Notes under the pieces: generated by a model | Told to the model about the DNA's origin: nothing | Databases searched by the model: none | What the model saw: only the letters and a program-made list of their open reading frames with translations | Program-made: the position numbers and the translations under genes | Part shown: positions 1 to 10,887 of the stretch, in pieces | Numbering within the stretch: the first letter of the stretch is position 1 | How the letters are laid out: each line of letters opens with the position of its first letter | Origin: Phenylobacterium sp. | Lineage (GTDB): Bacteria; Pseudomonadota; Alphaproteobacteria; Caulobacterales; Caulobacteraceae | Assembly (NCBI RefSeq): GCF_013822795.1 | Contig: NZ_PNLB01000006.1 | Span: 62,001-126,000, forward strand | Reading direction: 5' to 3' | Length of the DNA stretch: 64,000 nucleotides

Positions 1-1492
1 ACGCGTCGACCAGGAACGACAGCTGACGGTCGGCGCCGTCGTTACGTCCCTCGGCGATTTCCCGGTCCAGCAGACGGGTCGGGTAGTCGCCGGTGAAGTA
101 GTGGTCGGTGAACTGCGGATTGACCGGGTCGCGCGGGGCGGCCTGCATGGCTTCGTAGAGGCCTTCGACCGAGAGGTAGCCCATCGAGTCGACGTCGAGG
201 ATCTTGGCGATCTCCTCGACCGACTTGTTGGCCGCCAGCAGGTGCTCGCGGTCGGGCATGTCGATGCCGTAGTAGTCGGGCCACATGATCGGCGGCGAGG
301 CCGAGCGCAGGTGGACCTCGGCGGCGCCGGCCTCGCGAACCATGCGCACGACGCGGACCGAGTTGGTGCCGCGGACGATGGAGTCGTCGATCAGCATCAC
401 GCGCTTGCCGGCCAGGACGTTGCGGTTCGGCGAGAGCTTCATGCGAACGCCCAGCTCGCGGGCGCCCTGGGTCGGCTGGATGAAGGTCCGGCCGACATAG
501 TGGTTGCGGATGATGCCCATCTCGAAGGGCACGCCGGTTTCCTGCGAATAGCCGAGGGCGGCGGGGACGCCGGAGTCGGGCACTGGCACGACGACGTCGA
601 CCGGCACGTGGCTTTCCTGGGCCAGGCGCCGGCCCATGCGCTTGCGCACGTCATAGACCGAGCGGCCGTTCACGACCGAGTCCGGGCGGGCGAAGTAGAC
701 GTACTCGAAGATGCAGGGACGCGCGCGGGCCGCCGGGAACGGCTTCATGCTGCGGATGCCCTTGTGGTCGATGACCACCATCTCGCCGTGCTCGACGTCG
801 CGAACGAACTTGGCGCCGATCATGTCGAGGGCGCAGGTCTCCGACGCCAGGACCGGCTTGCCGTCGAGGTCGCCGAGCACCAGCGGGCGGATGCCCAGCG
901 GGTCACGGACGCCGATCAGCTTCTTGTTGGTCAGGGCGACGAGGGCGTAGCCGCCTTCGATCTTGGAGAGGGCGTCGACGAAGCGCTCGACGAACTTGGC
1001 TTTCCGCGAACGGGCCAGCAGGTGAAGGATCACCTCGGAGTCCGAGGTCGACTGGAAGATCGCGCCTTCAGCGACGAGCTGCTCGCGCAGGGTCAGGAAG
1101 TTGGTGAGGTTGCCGTTGTGGGCCAGGGCCACGCCGCCGGCCTCGAGGTCGGCGAACATCGGCTGGACGTTGCGGATGAAGCTGCCGCCGGCCGTCGAGT
1201 AGCGGGTGTGGCCGATGGCCGAGTGACCCGGAAGGCGATCCACCAGGTCGTGACCGGCGAATGCGTCGCCGACATGGCCCATGTGGCGCTCGGTATGGAA
1301 GCGCTGGCCGTCGAAGACCGCGATGCCGCAGGCCTCCTGGCCGCGGTGTTGGAGGGCGTGCAGACCCAGCGCGGTGACCGCCGCCGCAGCGGCGGTGTCG
1401 TAGACGCCGAAGACCCCGCATTCGAGCCGGGGAGTATCGTCGTCAGGATCGCGGAAGGTCGGCTGGCGCCATCGATCTTGATCCTGAGTCAT
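1..1492 (-). CDS. purF: Amidophosphoribosyltransferase PurF (3' end beyond window)
   Basis: This enzyme makes 5-phosphoribosylamine from PRPP and glutamine, the committed step of de novo purine synthesis in the cytoplasm. About 497 residues are visible on the minus strand, so only the last few codons are missing. The N-terminus has a short propeptide ending at Glu24 before the nucleophile Cys25 (LECGVFGVY), followed by the class II glutamine amidotransferase signatures HRGQEACGIA and HNGNLTN. The PRPP-binding loop VMLIDDSIVRGTNS is near residues 364-377. The ATG at 1490-1492 overlaps the TGA of cvpA by four bases (ATGA), so the two are translationally coupled. The cvpA-purF order is widespread in proteobacteria. 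Identification is secure. Confidence 0.97.
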   Translation of the reverse strand, partial: MTQDQDRWRQPTFRDPDDDTPRLECGVFGVYDTAAAAAVTALGLHALQHRGQEACGIAVFDGQRFHTERHMGHVGDAFAGHDLVDRLPGHSAIGHTRYSTAGGSFIRNVQPMFADLEAGGVALAHNGNLTNFLTLREQLVAEGAIFQSTSDSEVILHLLARSRKAKFVERFVDALSKIEGGYALVALTNKKLIGVRDPLGIRPLVLGDLDGKPVLASETCALDMIGAKFVRDVEHGEMVVIDHKGIRSMKPFPAARARPCIFEYVYFARPDSVVNGRSVYDVRKRMGRRLAQESHVPVDVVVPVPDSGVPAALGYSQETGVPFEMGIIRNHYVGRTFIQPTQGARELGVRMKLSPNRNVLAGKRVMLIDDSIVRGTNSVRVVRMVREAGAAEVHLRSASPPIMWPDYYGIDMPDREHLLAANKSVEEIAKILDVDSMGYLSVEGLYEAMQAAPRDPVNPQFTDHYFTGDYPTRLLDREIAEGRNDGADRQLSFLVDA

Positions 1493-2133
1493 CGGGATTT
1501 CTCCACCAGATCGTCCAGCCTGCGTCGTTCGCCGGGGTCATAGCCTTGGGCGTCTTCAGAGTCACCCCGGTCCGTCGCCGAACCTTCACGAACTGCGTCC
1601 CCGATTGTGGGCGCGAGTTTACCTGCCATGTCTAAGCCCTTGGGCGCGAAGGCTTTTAGCGATTTGGCCGCCGCGCCGGTCAGAGGATAAAACGCCGCAC
1701 CCGTCATCCACCGCGGAACCCGGTCGGGCGGAGTCGCCGCCTGGAACGCCAGATGGAGGGCGCCCAGGACCACGAGCGCGCGCACGAGGCCGAATCCGAG
1801 ACCGACGGTACGGTCCAGAACGCCGAGTACATGGGTGCTGTGCACGCCGCGCACCATGGCCCCGCCGGTGACGCGCAATGTCGCATAGACGATGATGAAG
1901 GCGGCGAGCCCGGCCACGACCGCGCCGGCCCAGGGCGGCGTGTCCACCAGGCTGCGGCCGATGGGGGCGGTCCAGCGCAGGCCGAACACCGCGACGACGG
2001 CCGCCAACACGAAGGAGAGCGCCCGGACCATCTCGCGGGTCGCGCCGCTGAAGAACCCGACGGCGGCCGAGATCAGCAGCACGGCCAGGACGATGATGTC
2101 GAACCAGGGCAAGCCAGCTACTCCCACTGGCAT
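1489..2133 (-). CDS. cvpA: CvpA family membrane protein
   Basis: An inner-membrane protein of the colicin V production family, 214 residues. The first 130 residues carry about four hydrophobic segments (roughly 8-26, 33-52, 67-86 and 105-128) starting WFDIIVLAVLLISAAVGFFSG, trimmed here to the typical CvpA opening. The C-terminal 70 residues are hydrophilic and charged, ending GERRRLDDLVEKSR. The start overlaps the end of radA by 16 bases and the stop overlaps the purF start, so radA-cvpA-purF look like one transcript. CvpA proteins are linked to envelope homeostasis in several bacteria; the molecular function here is not evident from sequence. Confidence 0.9.
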   Translation of the reverse strand: MPVGVAGLPWFDIIVLAVLLISAAVGFFSGATREMVRALSFVLAAVVAVFGLRWTAPIGRSLVDTPPWAGAVVAGLAAFIIVYATLRVTGGAMVRGVHSTHVLGVLDRTVGLGFGLVRALVVLGALHLAFQAATPPDRVPRWMTGAAFYPLTGAAAKSLKAFAPKGLDMAGKLAPTIGDAVREGSATDRGDSEDAQGYDPGERRRLDDLVEKSR

Positions 2134-3485
2134 TCACCGATGCGGCGGATGGCGTCCGCCAGCCGCGGCGCACCGGTGACCTTCATGGCCCCGCCGTCAT
2201 CGAGCCCCTGTGGCCCCAGCACGCGCTTGAAGCCGAGCTTGGCGGCCTCCTTCATGCGCGAGTCCATACGGCTGACCGAACGGATGTCGCCCGACAGCCC
2301 GATCTCTCCGAACACCACGCAGTCCTGAGGCAACGCCTCATCGAGGGCCGAGGAGGCGAGGGCGGCTGCGGCGGCCAGGTCGGCGGCGGGCTCGGTGACC
2401 CGCAGGCCGCCGGCGACGTTCAGATAGACGTCGCGGTCGCCGAGCGAGAGGCCGCAGCGGGCCTCCAGCACCGCCAGCACCATGGCCAGGCGTCCGGAAT
2501 CCCAGCCGACGACGGCGCGCCGCGGCGTGCCGTAGGCCGACGGCGCGACCAGGGCCTGGAACTCGACCAAAACCGGGCGCGAGCCCTCGATGCCGGCGAA
2601 CACCGCTGCGCCGGCGGCCCGCTCGCCCGAGGTGTCGAGGAACAGGGCCGACGGATTGCGGACTTCGCCGAGGCCGGCGTCGCCCATTTCGAAGACCCCG
2701 ATCTCGTCGGTGGCGCCGAAGCGGTTCTTGGTGCCGCGCAGGATACGGAACGGATAGCCGCGCTCGCCCTCGAAGGTCAGGACGGCGTCGACCATGTGTT
2801 CGACCACGCGCGGACCGGCGATGGCGCCGTCTTTGGTGACGTGGCCGACCAGGATCATGGCCACCGATTGCTTCTTGGCCAGCCTCACCAACTCGCCGGC
2901 GGCGGCGCGGACCTGGGTGACCGAACCGGGCGCGGCCTCGTGCGCGTCGCTCCACATGGTCTGGATGGAGTCGATGACGACGAGGTCGAACTTCTCGCGC
3001 TTGAGGCTGTCGAGGATGTCGCGCAGCGAGGTTTCAGCGGCCAGGCGCACCGGCGCGTCGGCCAGGCCCATGCGCTGCGCGCGGCCGCGGACCTGTTCGA
3101 TAGCCTCTTCGCCGGAGATGTAGGCGCAACGCACGCCGCGACGTGCGGCGTTGGCGGCCACCTGCAGCAGCAGGGTCGACTTGCCGACCCCCGGATCGCC
3201 GCCTAGCAGGATGGCCGAGCCCGGCACCACGCCACCGCCGCAGACGCGGTCGAATTCGTCGACGCCGGTCGAGATCCGCGGCGGGGCGGGAACCTCGTCC
3301 TCCAGGCCCTGGAAGTTGACGCCGCGCGCGCGGCTGGCCTTCGTGGGGGCCAGGGCGCCGGGGGGGCGGCTCTGGACCTCTTCGACCAGGGTGTTCCAGG
3401 CGCTGCAGGCCGGGCACTGTCCGGCCCACTTGTTCTGCACCGCGCCGCAGGACTGGCAGACATAGACAGCGCCGTCGCGGGCCAT
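2118..3485 (-). CDS. radA: DNA repair protein RadA
   Basis: RadA is a RecA-like ATPase that drives branch migration during recombinational repair. The 455-residue protein has an N-terminal C4 zinc finger (Cys10, Cys13, Cys24 and Cys27), a Walker A motif GGDPGVGKST near residue 94, the RadA signature KNRFG near residue 250 and a C-terminal Lon-protease-like domain. The reading frame stays open 44 codons further upstream, but that extension is arginine-rich and unlike RadA; the ATG at 3483-3485 places the zinc finger at the usual distance from the N-terminus. It is co-directional with, and overlaps, cvpA downstream. Confidence 0.96.
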   Translation of the reverse strand: MARDGAVYVCQSCGAVQNKWAGQCPACSAWNTLVEEVQSRPPGALAPTKASRARGVNFQGLEDEVPAPPRISTGVDEFDRVCGGGVVPGSAILLGGDPGVGKSTLLLQVAANAARRGVRCAYISGEEAIEQVRGRAQRMGLADAPVRLAAETSLRDILDSLKREKFDLVVIDSIQTMWSDAHEAAPGSVTQVRAAAGELVRLAKKQSVAMILVGHVTKDGAIAGPRVVEHMVDAVLTFEGERGYPFRILRGTKNRFGATDEIGVFEMGDAGLGEVRNPSALFLDTSGERAAGAAVFAGIEGSRPVLVEFQALVAPSAYGTPRRAVVGWDSGRLAMVLAVLEARCGLSLGDRDVYLNVAGGLRVTEPAADLAAAAALASSALDEALPQDCVVFGEIGLSGDIRSVSRMDSRMKEAAKLGFKRVLGPQGLDDGGAMKVTGAPRLADAIRRIGECQWE

Positions 3486-3631
3486 GCGAACTCCGTGATT
3501 CGTACAAATGCGCAGTCTAGCGGCGGTCGCGGCGCAAGTCCGTCGCGCCGAAGTTGGCGTCCGTCGAATGCCATGAGATAGATTCACGTTACGCGAGTAG
3601 GGCGATGGGTTTTCCAAGGGTGGAGGCGTGA

Positions 3632-4804
3632 ATGAGCGCAGTGGAACCGGGGGCCGCGACGTCGGGGCTGGTTGAGCGTGTTAAGTCGATCCTGTTGAAG
3701 CCGTCCCCGACGTGGGACCAGATCGAGGCTGAGCCGGCGACCACGGCCGGGCTCTTCAAGAACTACGCGGCCATACTGGCCCTGATCCCCGCCATCTGCG
3801 GCCTGATCGGCGGATCGCTGATCGGCGGCGCGTTCGGGATCAAGATGCCCATCCTCTTCGGGCTGGTCAGCGCGGTCATGGGCTACGTGCTGAACCTGGT
3901 GATGGTGTTCGTGCTGGGCCTGATCATCGATGGCCTGGCGCCGTCGTTCGACGGCCAGAAGAACCAGGTCCAGGCGATGAAGCTGGCCGTCTATTCGAGC
4001 ACGGCCGGCTGGATCGCGGGGGTGTTCGCGCTGCTGCCGATCATCGGCGTGCTGGCGATCCTGGCGTCCCTCTACGGGATCTATCTGCTCTATCTCGGCT
4101 TGCCGAAGCTCATGAAGTCGCCGCCGGAGAAGGCGTTCGGCTACACGGCGGTCACCGTGATCGTGGCGATCATCCTGTCCTTCCTGATCACGGCGGCGAC
4201 GACGCTGGTCGGCGGCCTGGGCCTGGCGGGTATGGGCGCGGCCGGCGCCTTGAGCTCCAACACCGTGCAGATCGGCGACAAGTCGGTCGATCTGGGCAAA
4301 CTGGAGGAGGCCTCCAAGCAGATGGAGGCCGCGGCCAAGCAAATGGAAAGCGGCGAGGGCCCCGAGGCGATCCAGCCCGACGTCCTGAAGGCCTACTTGC
4401 CCGAAGCGATCGCCGGCTACGCTCGCACCGATCTGACCACCGGCTCGGGCGGAGCGGCCGGGATGTCCGGCTCGCAGGCCGAGGGGGTCTACACCAAGGG
4501 CGACGCCAAGATCCGGCTCAGCGTCACCGACCTGGGCGCGGCCGGGGCCCTGGCCGGTATGGCCAGCGCGTTCAACATGCAGTCGTCGAGCGAGTCGAAC
4601 GGCAAATACGAGAAGGTCGGCAAGGTCGACGGGCGGATGACGCAGGAGTCCTACGACAGCGCCACGCGCCATGGTCAGTATAGCGTGCTGGTCGGCGACC
4701 GTTTCATGGTCGCGGCCGAGGGCGAGGGCGCGAGCATCGACGAGCTGAAGTTGGCGGTGGCGGCGATCGGGCCGGCCAAGCTGGAAGCGCTGTCGAAAGG
4801 CTAG
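3632..4804 (+). CDS. Yip1-domain membrane protein
   Basis: A 390-residue inner-membrane protein. The N-terminus (VERVKSILLKPSPTWDQIE) is the typical soluble lead-in of bacterial Yip1-family proteins, followed by about five hydrophobic segments between residues 45 and 205, rich in Gly, Ala and Ile. The C-terminal 180 residues are soluble, with a Gln/Met/Glu-rich helix (KQMEAAAKQME) and a globular part that is probably periplasmic or cytoplasmic. The ATG is preceded by GGAGG at a good distance. It runs convergent to alr and the two stop codons overlap (4801-4804). Function is unknown; the Yip1 call rests on the N-terminal motif and topology. Confidence 0.8.
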   Translation: MSAVEPGAATSGLVERVKSILLKPSPTWDQIEAEPATTAGLFKNYAAILALIPAICGLIGGSLIGGAFGIKMPILFGLVSAVMGYVLNLVMVFVLGLIIDGLAPSFDGQKNQVQAMKLAVYSSTAGWIAGVFALLPIIGVLAILASLYGIYLLYLGLPKLMKSPPEKAFGYTAVTVIVAIILSFLITAATTLVGGLGLAGMGAAGALSSNTVQIGDKSVDLGKLEEASKQMEAAAKQMESGEGPEAIQPDVLKAYLPEAIAGYARTDLTTGSGGAAGMSGSQAEGVYTKGDAKIRLSVTDLGAAGALAGMASAFNMQSSSESNGKYEKVGKVDGRMTQESYDSATRHGQYSVLVGDRFMVAAEGEGASIDELKLAVAAIGPAKLEALSKG

Positions 4805-5904
4805 GCCTCGCCGATGTAGACCCGCTCAGGCCGTCCGCCCAGGCGCACGAGGCACTCGTGCGCCACGGTGCCGGCGGCCGTGGCGATGTCGTCGATCAGC
4901 ACGTTTGGCCCCAGCAGTTCCACATAGTCGCCGATGGCGGCTGGAGTTTGGCCCAGGTCGACGCCGATCAGGTCCATGGTCACGATCAGCACCTGGCGGC
5001 GCGCGCCTGCGTACCAGGCGTAGCCGCCGCGTTGCGAGGCGCGGATGACGCCGTCAGCGTAGCCGGCCCCGACCACGGCCATGCGGATCGGACGGTCGGC
5101 GACGACCCGCGAGCCGTAGCCGATGGTTTCGCCGGGCTGGACGTTGCGGATGTAGAGGATCTTGGCCTCAAGCTTGGCCACGGCCTTGAGCCGCGGATCG
5201 GGCCGTTCTTCCGGGCCGCCCCCGTAGAGGCTGATGCCGGGACGGATGATGTCGGCGCGGTAGTCTTCGCCCAGCATGATGCCGGCCGACGCTGCGAAGC
5301 TGGCCCGGGCGTTCGGAAACAACGGGCGCACCTGGTTGAAGCGCTCAAGTTGCAGCGCGTTGCGCGCATCGGCCGGATCGGTGGCCGAGCCGAGGTGGCT
5401 CATCAACACCTGGACCTCGAGGTGACGCAACCGGTCAGGGGCCGCGGCGAGCGCCCGGGCCTCTTCGAGCGTGACACCCTGGCGGTTCATGCCGGTGTCC
5501 ACCTGGAGGACGATGGGCAGCGGGCCAGCCGAGGCCGCGTAGGCGTTCGCAGCTTCGATCTGAGGCAGGCTCTCCAGCACGGGCGTCAGTCCGGACCCGG
5601 CCAGGCGCGGCCCATCGGCGGGCAGGAAGCCGTCCAGCACGTAGATAGCGGCCGGACGCTCGGGGCAGAGTTCCGCGCGCAGCGCCACGCCTTCTGACAG
5701 TCGTGCGACGTAAAAGGCGCGCGCGCCCTCCGCCCACAGCCGGCGCCCGACTGGACCGGCGCCCAGACCATAACCGTCGGCCTTGATCACCGGAGCGGCG
5801 TCGGCGCCTGGAGCGGCGGCGCGCAGGACGGCGAAGTTGTGCGCGAGCGCGTCGAGATCGATGGTCAGGCGCGCAGGGGAGGAGGAAGACATCGCCTGTC
5901 CCAT
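4801..5904 (-). CDS. alr: Alanine racemase
   Basis: A PLP enzyme interconverting L- and D-alanine to supply D-Ala for peptidoglycan. The 367-residue protein has the PLP lysine at Lys41 in VIKADGYGLG and the catalytic tyrosine near residue 282 in GAGYADGV; fold-type III features (SLYGG, ETIGYGSR) are present. A second ATG four codons in (5890-5892) is preceded by GGGACAGG and may be the real start. The gene lies downstream of dnaB on the same strand with a 67-base gap, and its stop overlaps the stop of the convergent Yip1-type gene. Confidence 0.95.
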   Translation of the reverse strand: MGQAMSSSSPARLTIDLDALAHNFAVLRAAAPGADAAPVIKADGYGLGAGPVGRRLWAEGARAFYVARLSEGVALRAELCPERPAAIYVLDGFLPADGPRLAGSGLTPVLESLPQIEAANAYAASAGPLPIVLQVDTGMNRQGVTLEEARALAAAPDRLRHLEVQVLMSHLGSATDPADARNALQLERFNQVRPLFPNARASFAASAGIMLGEDYRADIIRPGISLYGGGPEERPDPRLKAVAKLEAKILYIRNVQPGETIGYGSRVVADRPIRMAVVGAGYADGVIRASQRGGYAWYAGARRQVLIVTMDLIGVDLGQTPAAIGDYVELLGPNVLIDDIATAAGTVAHECLVRLGGRPERVYIGEA

Positions 5905-5971
5905 AGCCGAGCCCGGCGGGCGGCGCGAGGCCGGGCCTATTCCGATCGCTGAAGAGGGCTTGCCCGACGGC

Positions 5972-7462
5972 TTAGTCGTCTGACGTGTAGAAGTGGCTGT
6001 GCGCCAGGTTGCCGAACTTGGTGATGTCCGAGTCGAAGGACAGTTTCACCGTGCCGATGGGACCGTGACGCTGCTTGGCGATGATCACGTCGGCCGTGCC
6101 CTGGCAGCGGTCCATCTCCTCCTGCCAGGTCAGGTGTTCTGGGGTGCCTTCGCGGGGCTCGGCTCGGCCGAGGTAGTAGCTCTCGCGGTAGATGAACATG
6201 ACCATGTCGGCGTCCTGTTCGATCGAGCCGGATTCCCGCAGGTCGGAGAGCTGGGGCCGCTTGTCCTCGCGGTTTTCCACCTGACGGGAGAGCTGCGACA
6301 GGGCGATGACCGGCACCGCCAGCTCCTTGGCCAAGGCCTTCATCGACTGGGTGATCATGGAGACTTCCTGCACCCGGTTGTCGCTCTTGCCATCGCCGCC
6401 GGTGACGAGCTGGAGGTAGTCGATGACGATCAGGTCGAGGCCATGGGTCCGCTTCAGGCGACGGGCCCGGGCGGCGAGCTTGGCGATGGTGATGCCGCCG
6501 GTGGCGTCGATGAACAGCGGCGCGTCCTGGATCTCCAGGGCGGCGTCGCGGATACGGCTGAACTCCAGGGCGTCGATTTCGCCCTTCCGCAGCTTGTCGC
6601 CGGAAACCCCGGAACTCTCGGCCAGCAGACGCATGGCCAGCTGGTCGGCGGACATTTCGAGCGAGAAGAACGCGACGACGCCGCCGGAGACGGTCTTCTT
6701 AGTGCCGTCGGGCTGCGGCTCCCACGCGTAGTGGCGCGCGACGTCGAAGGCGATGTTACAGGCCAGCGAGGTCTTTCCCATCGACGGACGGGCGGCGAGG
6801 ATCAGCAGGTCGGACGGGTGCAGGCCGCCGATCTTGCGGTCAAGGTCGAGCAGGCCGGTCGAGATGCCGGCCAGACCCCCGTCACGGGCGTGCGCCTCCG
6901 CCGCCAGGGTCACGGCGCCGTGCACGGCCTCGGCGAACGGCACGAAACCCTGATTGGTGCCGCCGGCCTCGGCTAGGGTGAACAGCTGGGCTTCGGCGGC
7001 CTCGATCTGGTCCCGGGCCGAACGTTCGGCGTCGCCCTGCTGGGCGGTCAGGGCGATTTCGCCGCCGATCCGGATCAAGTCGCGGCGTAGCGCTAGGTCG
7101 TAGATGGCGCGTGAATAGTCCGGCGCGTTGGCGGCCGGGGGCGCGCGGTCGACAAGGTCGGCCAGGTAGCGAATGCCGCCCAGTTCCTCGAACGCCGGAT
7201 CGCGGTTGAACTGCTCGGCCAACAGGATCGGCTCGGCGAGCTGGCCCTTGCGGACGGCGGATTCGAGCGCGGTGAACAGCCGCTGGTGGAACGGTTCGTA
7301 GAAATGGCGGGCCTGCAGGAAGTCGCCGAGCCGTTCGAAGGCGGCGTTATCGTACAGCAGGGCGCCCAGCAGGGCCTGTTCGGCCTCGATGTTCGCCGGC
7401 GCATGCGGGATCGCGGCGTCGTTCTGGGCGGGGCGGAGATCGAGGGCGGGAACGATGGACAT
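5972..7462 (-). CDS. dnaB: Replicative DNA helicase DnaB
   Basis: A hexameric helicase that unwinds DNA at the fork. The 496-residue protein has the N-terminal DnaB primase-interaction domain (NIEAEQALLGALL) at about 20-125, a linker, then the RecA-like domain with Walker A in ARPSMGKTS near 223-232 and further DnaB motifs (FFSLEMSADQLAMRLL, VIDYLQL, LSQLSRQVENR, DLRESGSIEQDADMV). Length and motifs are normal, with no intein. In many proteobacteria dnaB follows rplI; here about 9.7 kb of other genes separate them. A dyad with a DnaA-box-like sequence lies upstream. Confidence 0.98.
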   Translation of the reverse strand: MSIVPALDLRPAQNDAAIPHAPANIEAEQALLGALLYDNAAFERLGDFLQARHFYEPFHQRLFTALESAVRKGQLAEPILLAEQFNRDPAFEELGGIRYLADLVDRAPPAANAPDYSRAIYDLALRRDLIRIGGEIALTAQQGDAERSARDQIEAAEAQLFTLAEAGGTNQGFVPFAEAVHGAVTLAAEAHARDGGLAGISTGLLDLDRKIGGLHPSDLLILAARPSMGKTSLACNIAFDVARHYAWEPQPDGTKKTVSGGVVAFFSLEMSADQLAMRLLAESSGVSGDKLRKGEIDALEFSRIRDAALEIQDAPLFIDATGGITIAKLAARARRLKRTHGLDLIVIDYLQLVTGGDGKSDNRVQEVSMITQSMKALAKELAVPVIALSQLSRQVENREDKRPQLSDLRESGSIEQDADMVMFIYRESYYLGRAEPREGTPEHLTWQEEMDRCQGTADVIIAKQRHGPIGTVKLSFDSDITKFGNLAHSHFYTSDD

Positions 7463-7517
7463 CGCTTTACAGATACCTAACCCAGAGGGGGGCGGTCTGC
7501 GCCGATGTCAGCGGAAC

Positions 7518-7547
7518 CCACAGGAGAAATGTCGCCCCTGTGGATAG
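7518..7547. promoter_or_regulatory. Inverted repeat with DnaA-box-like sequence upstream of dnaB
   Basis: CCACAGG (7518-7524) and CCTGTGG (7537-7543) form a perfect 7-base inverted repeat with a 12-base spacer. The right arm continues into TGTGGATAG (7539-7547), whose complement CTATCCACA matches the DnaA box TTATCCACA at 8 of 9 positions. It lies 56-85 bases upstream of the dnaB start. Control of dnaB by DnaA is an inference. Confidence 0.4.
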
Positions 7548-7554
7548 CTGTGAA

Positions 7555-7591
7555 ACGACAGCGGCGCAGGGCCGAGATAGCCCTGCGCCGC
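7555..7591 (-). terminator. Intrinsic terminator of the TonB-dependent receptor gene
   Basis: GCGGCGCAGGGC (7561-7572) pairs perfectly with GCCCTGCGCCGC (7580-7591) around a 7-base loop. Read on the minus strand it follows the receptor stop by about 25 bases, and a short TTT run follows a few bases after the stem. It separates the receptor gene from dnaB. Confidence 0.6.
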
Positions 7592-7616
7592 GTCAGTTCC
7601 GGTCGTAGCGCCTAGG

Positions 7617-10022
<2,406 letters not shown>

Positions 10023-10036
10023 TGATATCCCCAGAT

Positions 10037-10060
10037 TATTTTTCCCGCCACGCGGCGGGC
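10037..10060 (-). other. Stem-loop in the receptor 5' leader
   Basis: CCCGCC and GGCGGG flank a four-base loop about 20 bases upstream of the receptor start codon, next to a five-base T/A run. The orientation is wrong for a terminator of the receptor gene itself (A residues follow the stem on the minus strand). It may be a leader structure or chance. Confidence 0.3.
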
Positions 10061-10117
10061 GGATTATGGCCCTACTGAAATGGTAGGAATTGATCGCGGC
10101 TTGCGGAAGCACATAAT

Positions 10118-10131
10118 TGCAACGCTTTGCA
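10118..10131. promoter_or_regulatory. Palindrome TGCAA-N4-TTGCA in the divergent intergenic region
   Basis: TGCAACGCTTTGCA has perfect 5-base arms around CGCT. It lies about 100 bases upstream of the TonB-dependent receptor start and about 110 bases upstream of the DUF4129 gene, in a divergent intergenic region locally richer in A and T. Placement fits an operator or part of a promoter for the receptor; the cognate regulator is unknown. Confidence 0.3.
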
Positions 10132-10239
10132 GAAAACGCAGGGTAGTGGCGGTTGCGCGGCGCCCGTCGGCGGCCGCGCAAGCTTGGAGTCGACGCCGCC
10201 GGATCGGGGCCGTACTAATCAAGGATCGGTTGTTCCGGG

Positions 10240-10887
10240 GTGGCGATGCAACGAGGCGTGGAAGCAGGCGCCCCTGTCGGCAAGGCGGGCGATCCGCTTG
10301 CGGCGGCGCACGCCGAGTTGCTGCGCGATCGCGGATTCCAGTTCGACCGCACCGAATTCAAGCCGCCGGAGATTCCCGAGTGGCTGAAGTGGATCGCCGA
10401 GGCGTTCGAGGCGATCGCGCCCCTGCTGAAGTACGTCTTCTGGATCGGGGTGGCGCTGATCGCCGCCCTGGTGCTGTACGCGCTGGTGCGCGAGGTCCTG
10501 CGCCTGCGGATGCCGGCGGCGAGGGCCAAGACCGCGCTGGCCGAAGCCGTTCCCGAGTGGCGCCCCGACGCGGCCGCGGCGCGCGATCTGCTGACCGCGG
10601 CCGACGCGTTGGCGGCCGAGGGGCGCTATGCCGAGGCCGCGCACCTGATCCTGCTGCGCAGCGTCGAGGACATTGAGCGACGTCGGCCGCGATCGGTGCG
10701 TCCGGCCTTGACCACGCGCGAGATCGCGGGGCTGACGGCCTTGCCGCCGGTCGCGCGACCGGCCTTCGCCAAGATCGGAAGCGTGGTCGAGGCGAGCCTG
10801 TTCGGGGGCGCGCCGGTCGTGGCGGCCGACTATGCCGAATGCCGTCGGGACTATGAGGCCTTCGCACTGCCGGCGGGGTGGTCATGA
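10240..10887 (+). CDS. DUF4129 domain membrane protein
   Basis: First gene of a six-gene coupled operon. The 215-residue protein has an amphipathic N-terminus, one membrane segment at about 65-83 (YVFWIGVALIAALVLYALV) and a soluble C-terminal DUF4129 domain with helical-repeat character, including LRSVEDIERRRP, LTTREIA and the closing CRRDYEAFALP. DUF4129 is normally found with transglutaminase-like, MoxR and DUF58 proteins. The start is either GTG at 10240 or ATG at 10246. Its stop overlaps the next ATG (ATGA). No enzymatic residues are apparent. Confidence 0.82.
   Translation: MAMQRGVEAGAPVGKAGDPLAAAHAELLRDRGFQFDRTEFKPPEIPEWLKWIAEAFEAIAPLLKYVFWIGVALIAALVLYALVREVLRLRMPAARAKTALAEAVPEWRPDAAAARDLLTAADALAAEGRYAEAAHLILLRSVEDIERRRPRSVRPALTTREIAGLTALPPVARPAFAKIGSVVEASLFGGAPVVAADYAECRRDYEAFALPAGWS

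Noticed and set aside
101..1543. Long plus-strand open frame antisense to purF
   Set aside because: It is rich in Arg/Ala/Gly/Val without domains and exactly mirrors the coding strand of purF, a usual effect of high GC.
3584..4672. Minus-strand open frame antisense to the Yip1-type gene
   Set aside because: The sequence is His/Arg/Gln-rich and low in complexity; the opposite strand has membrane segments and a good ribosome-binding site.
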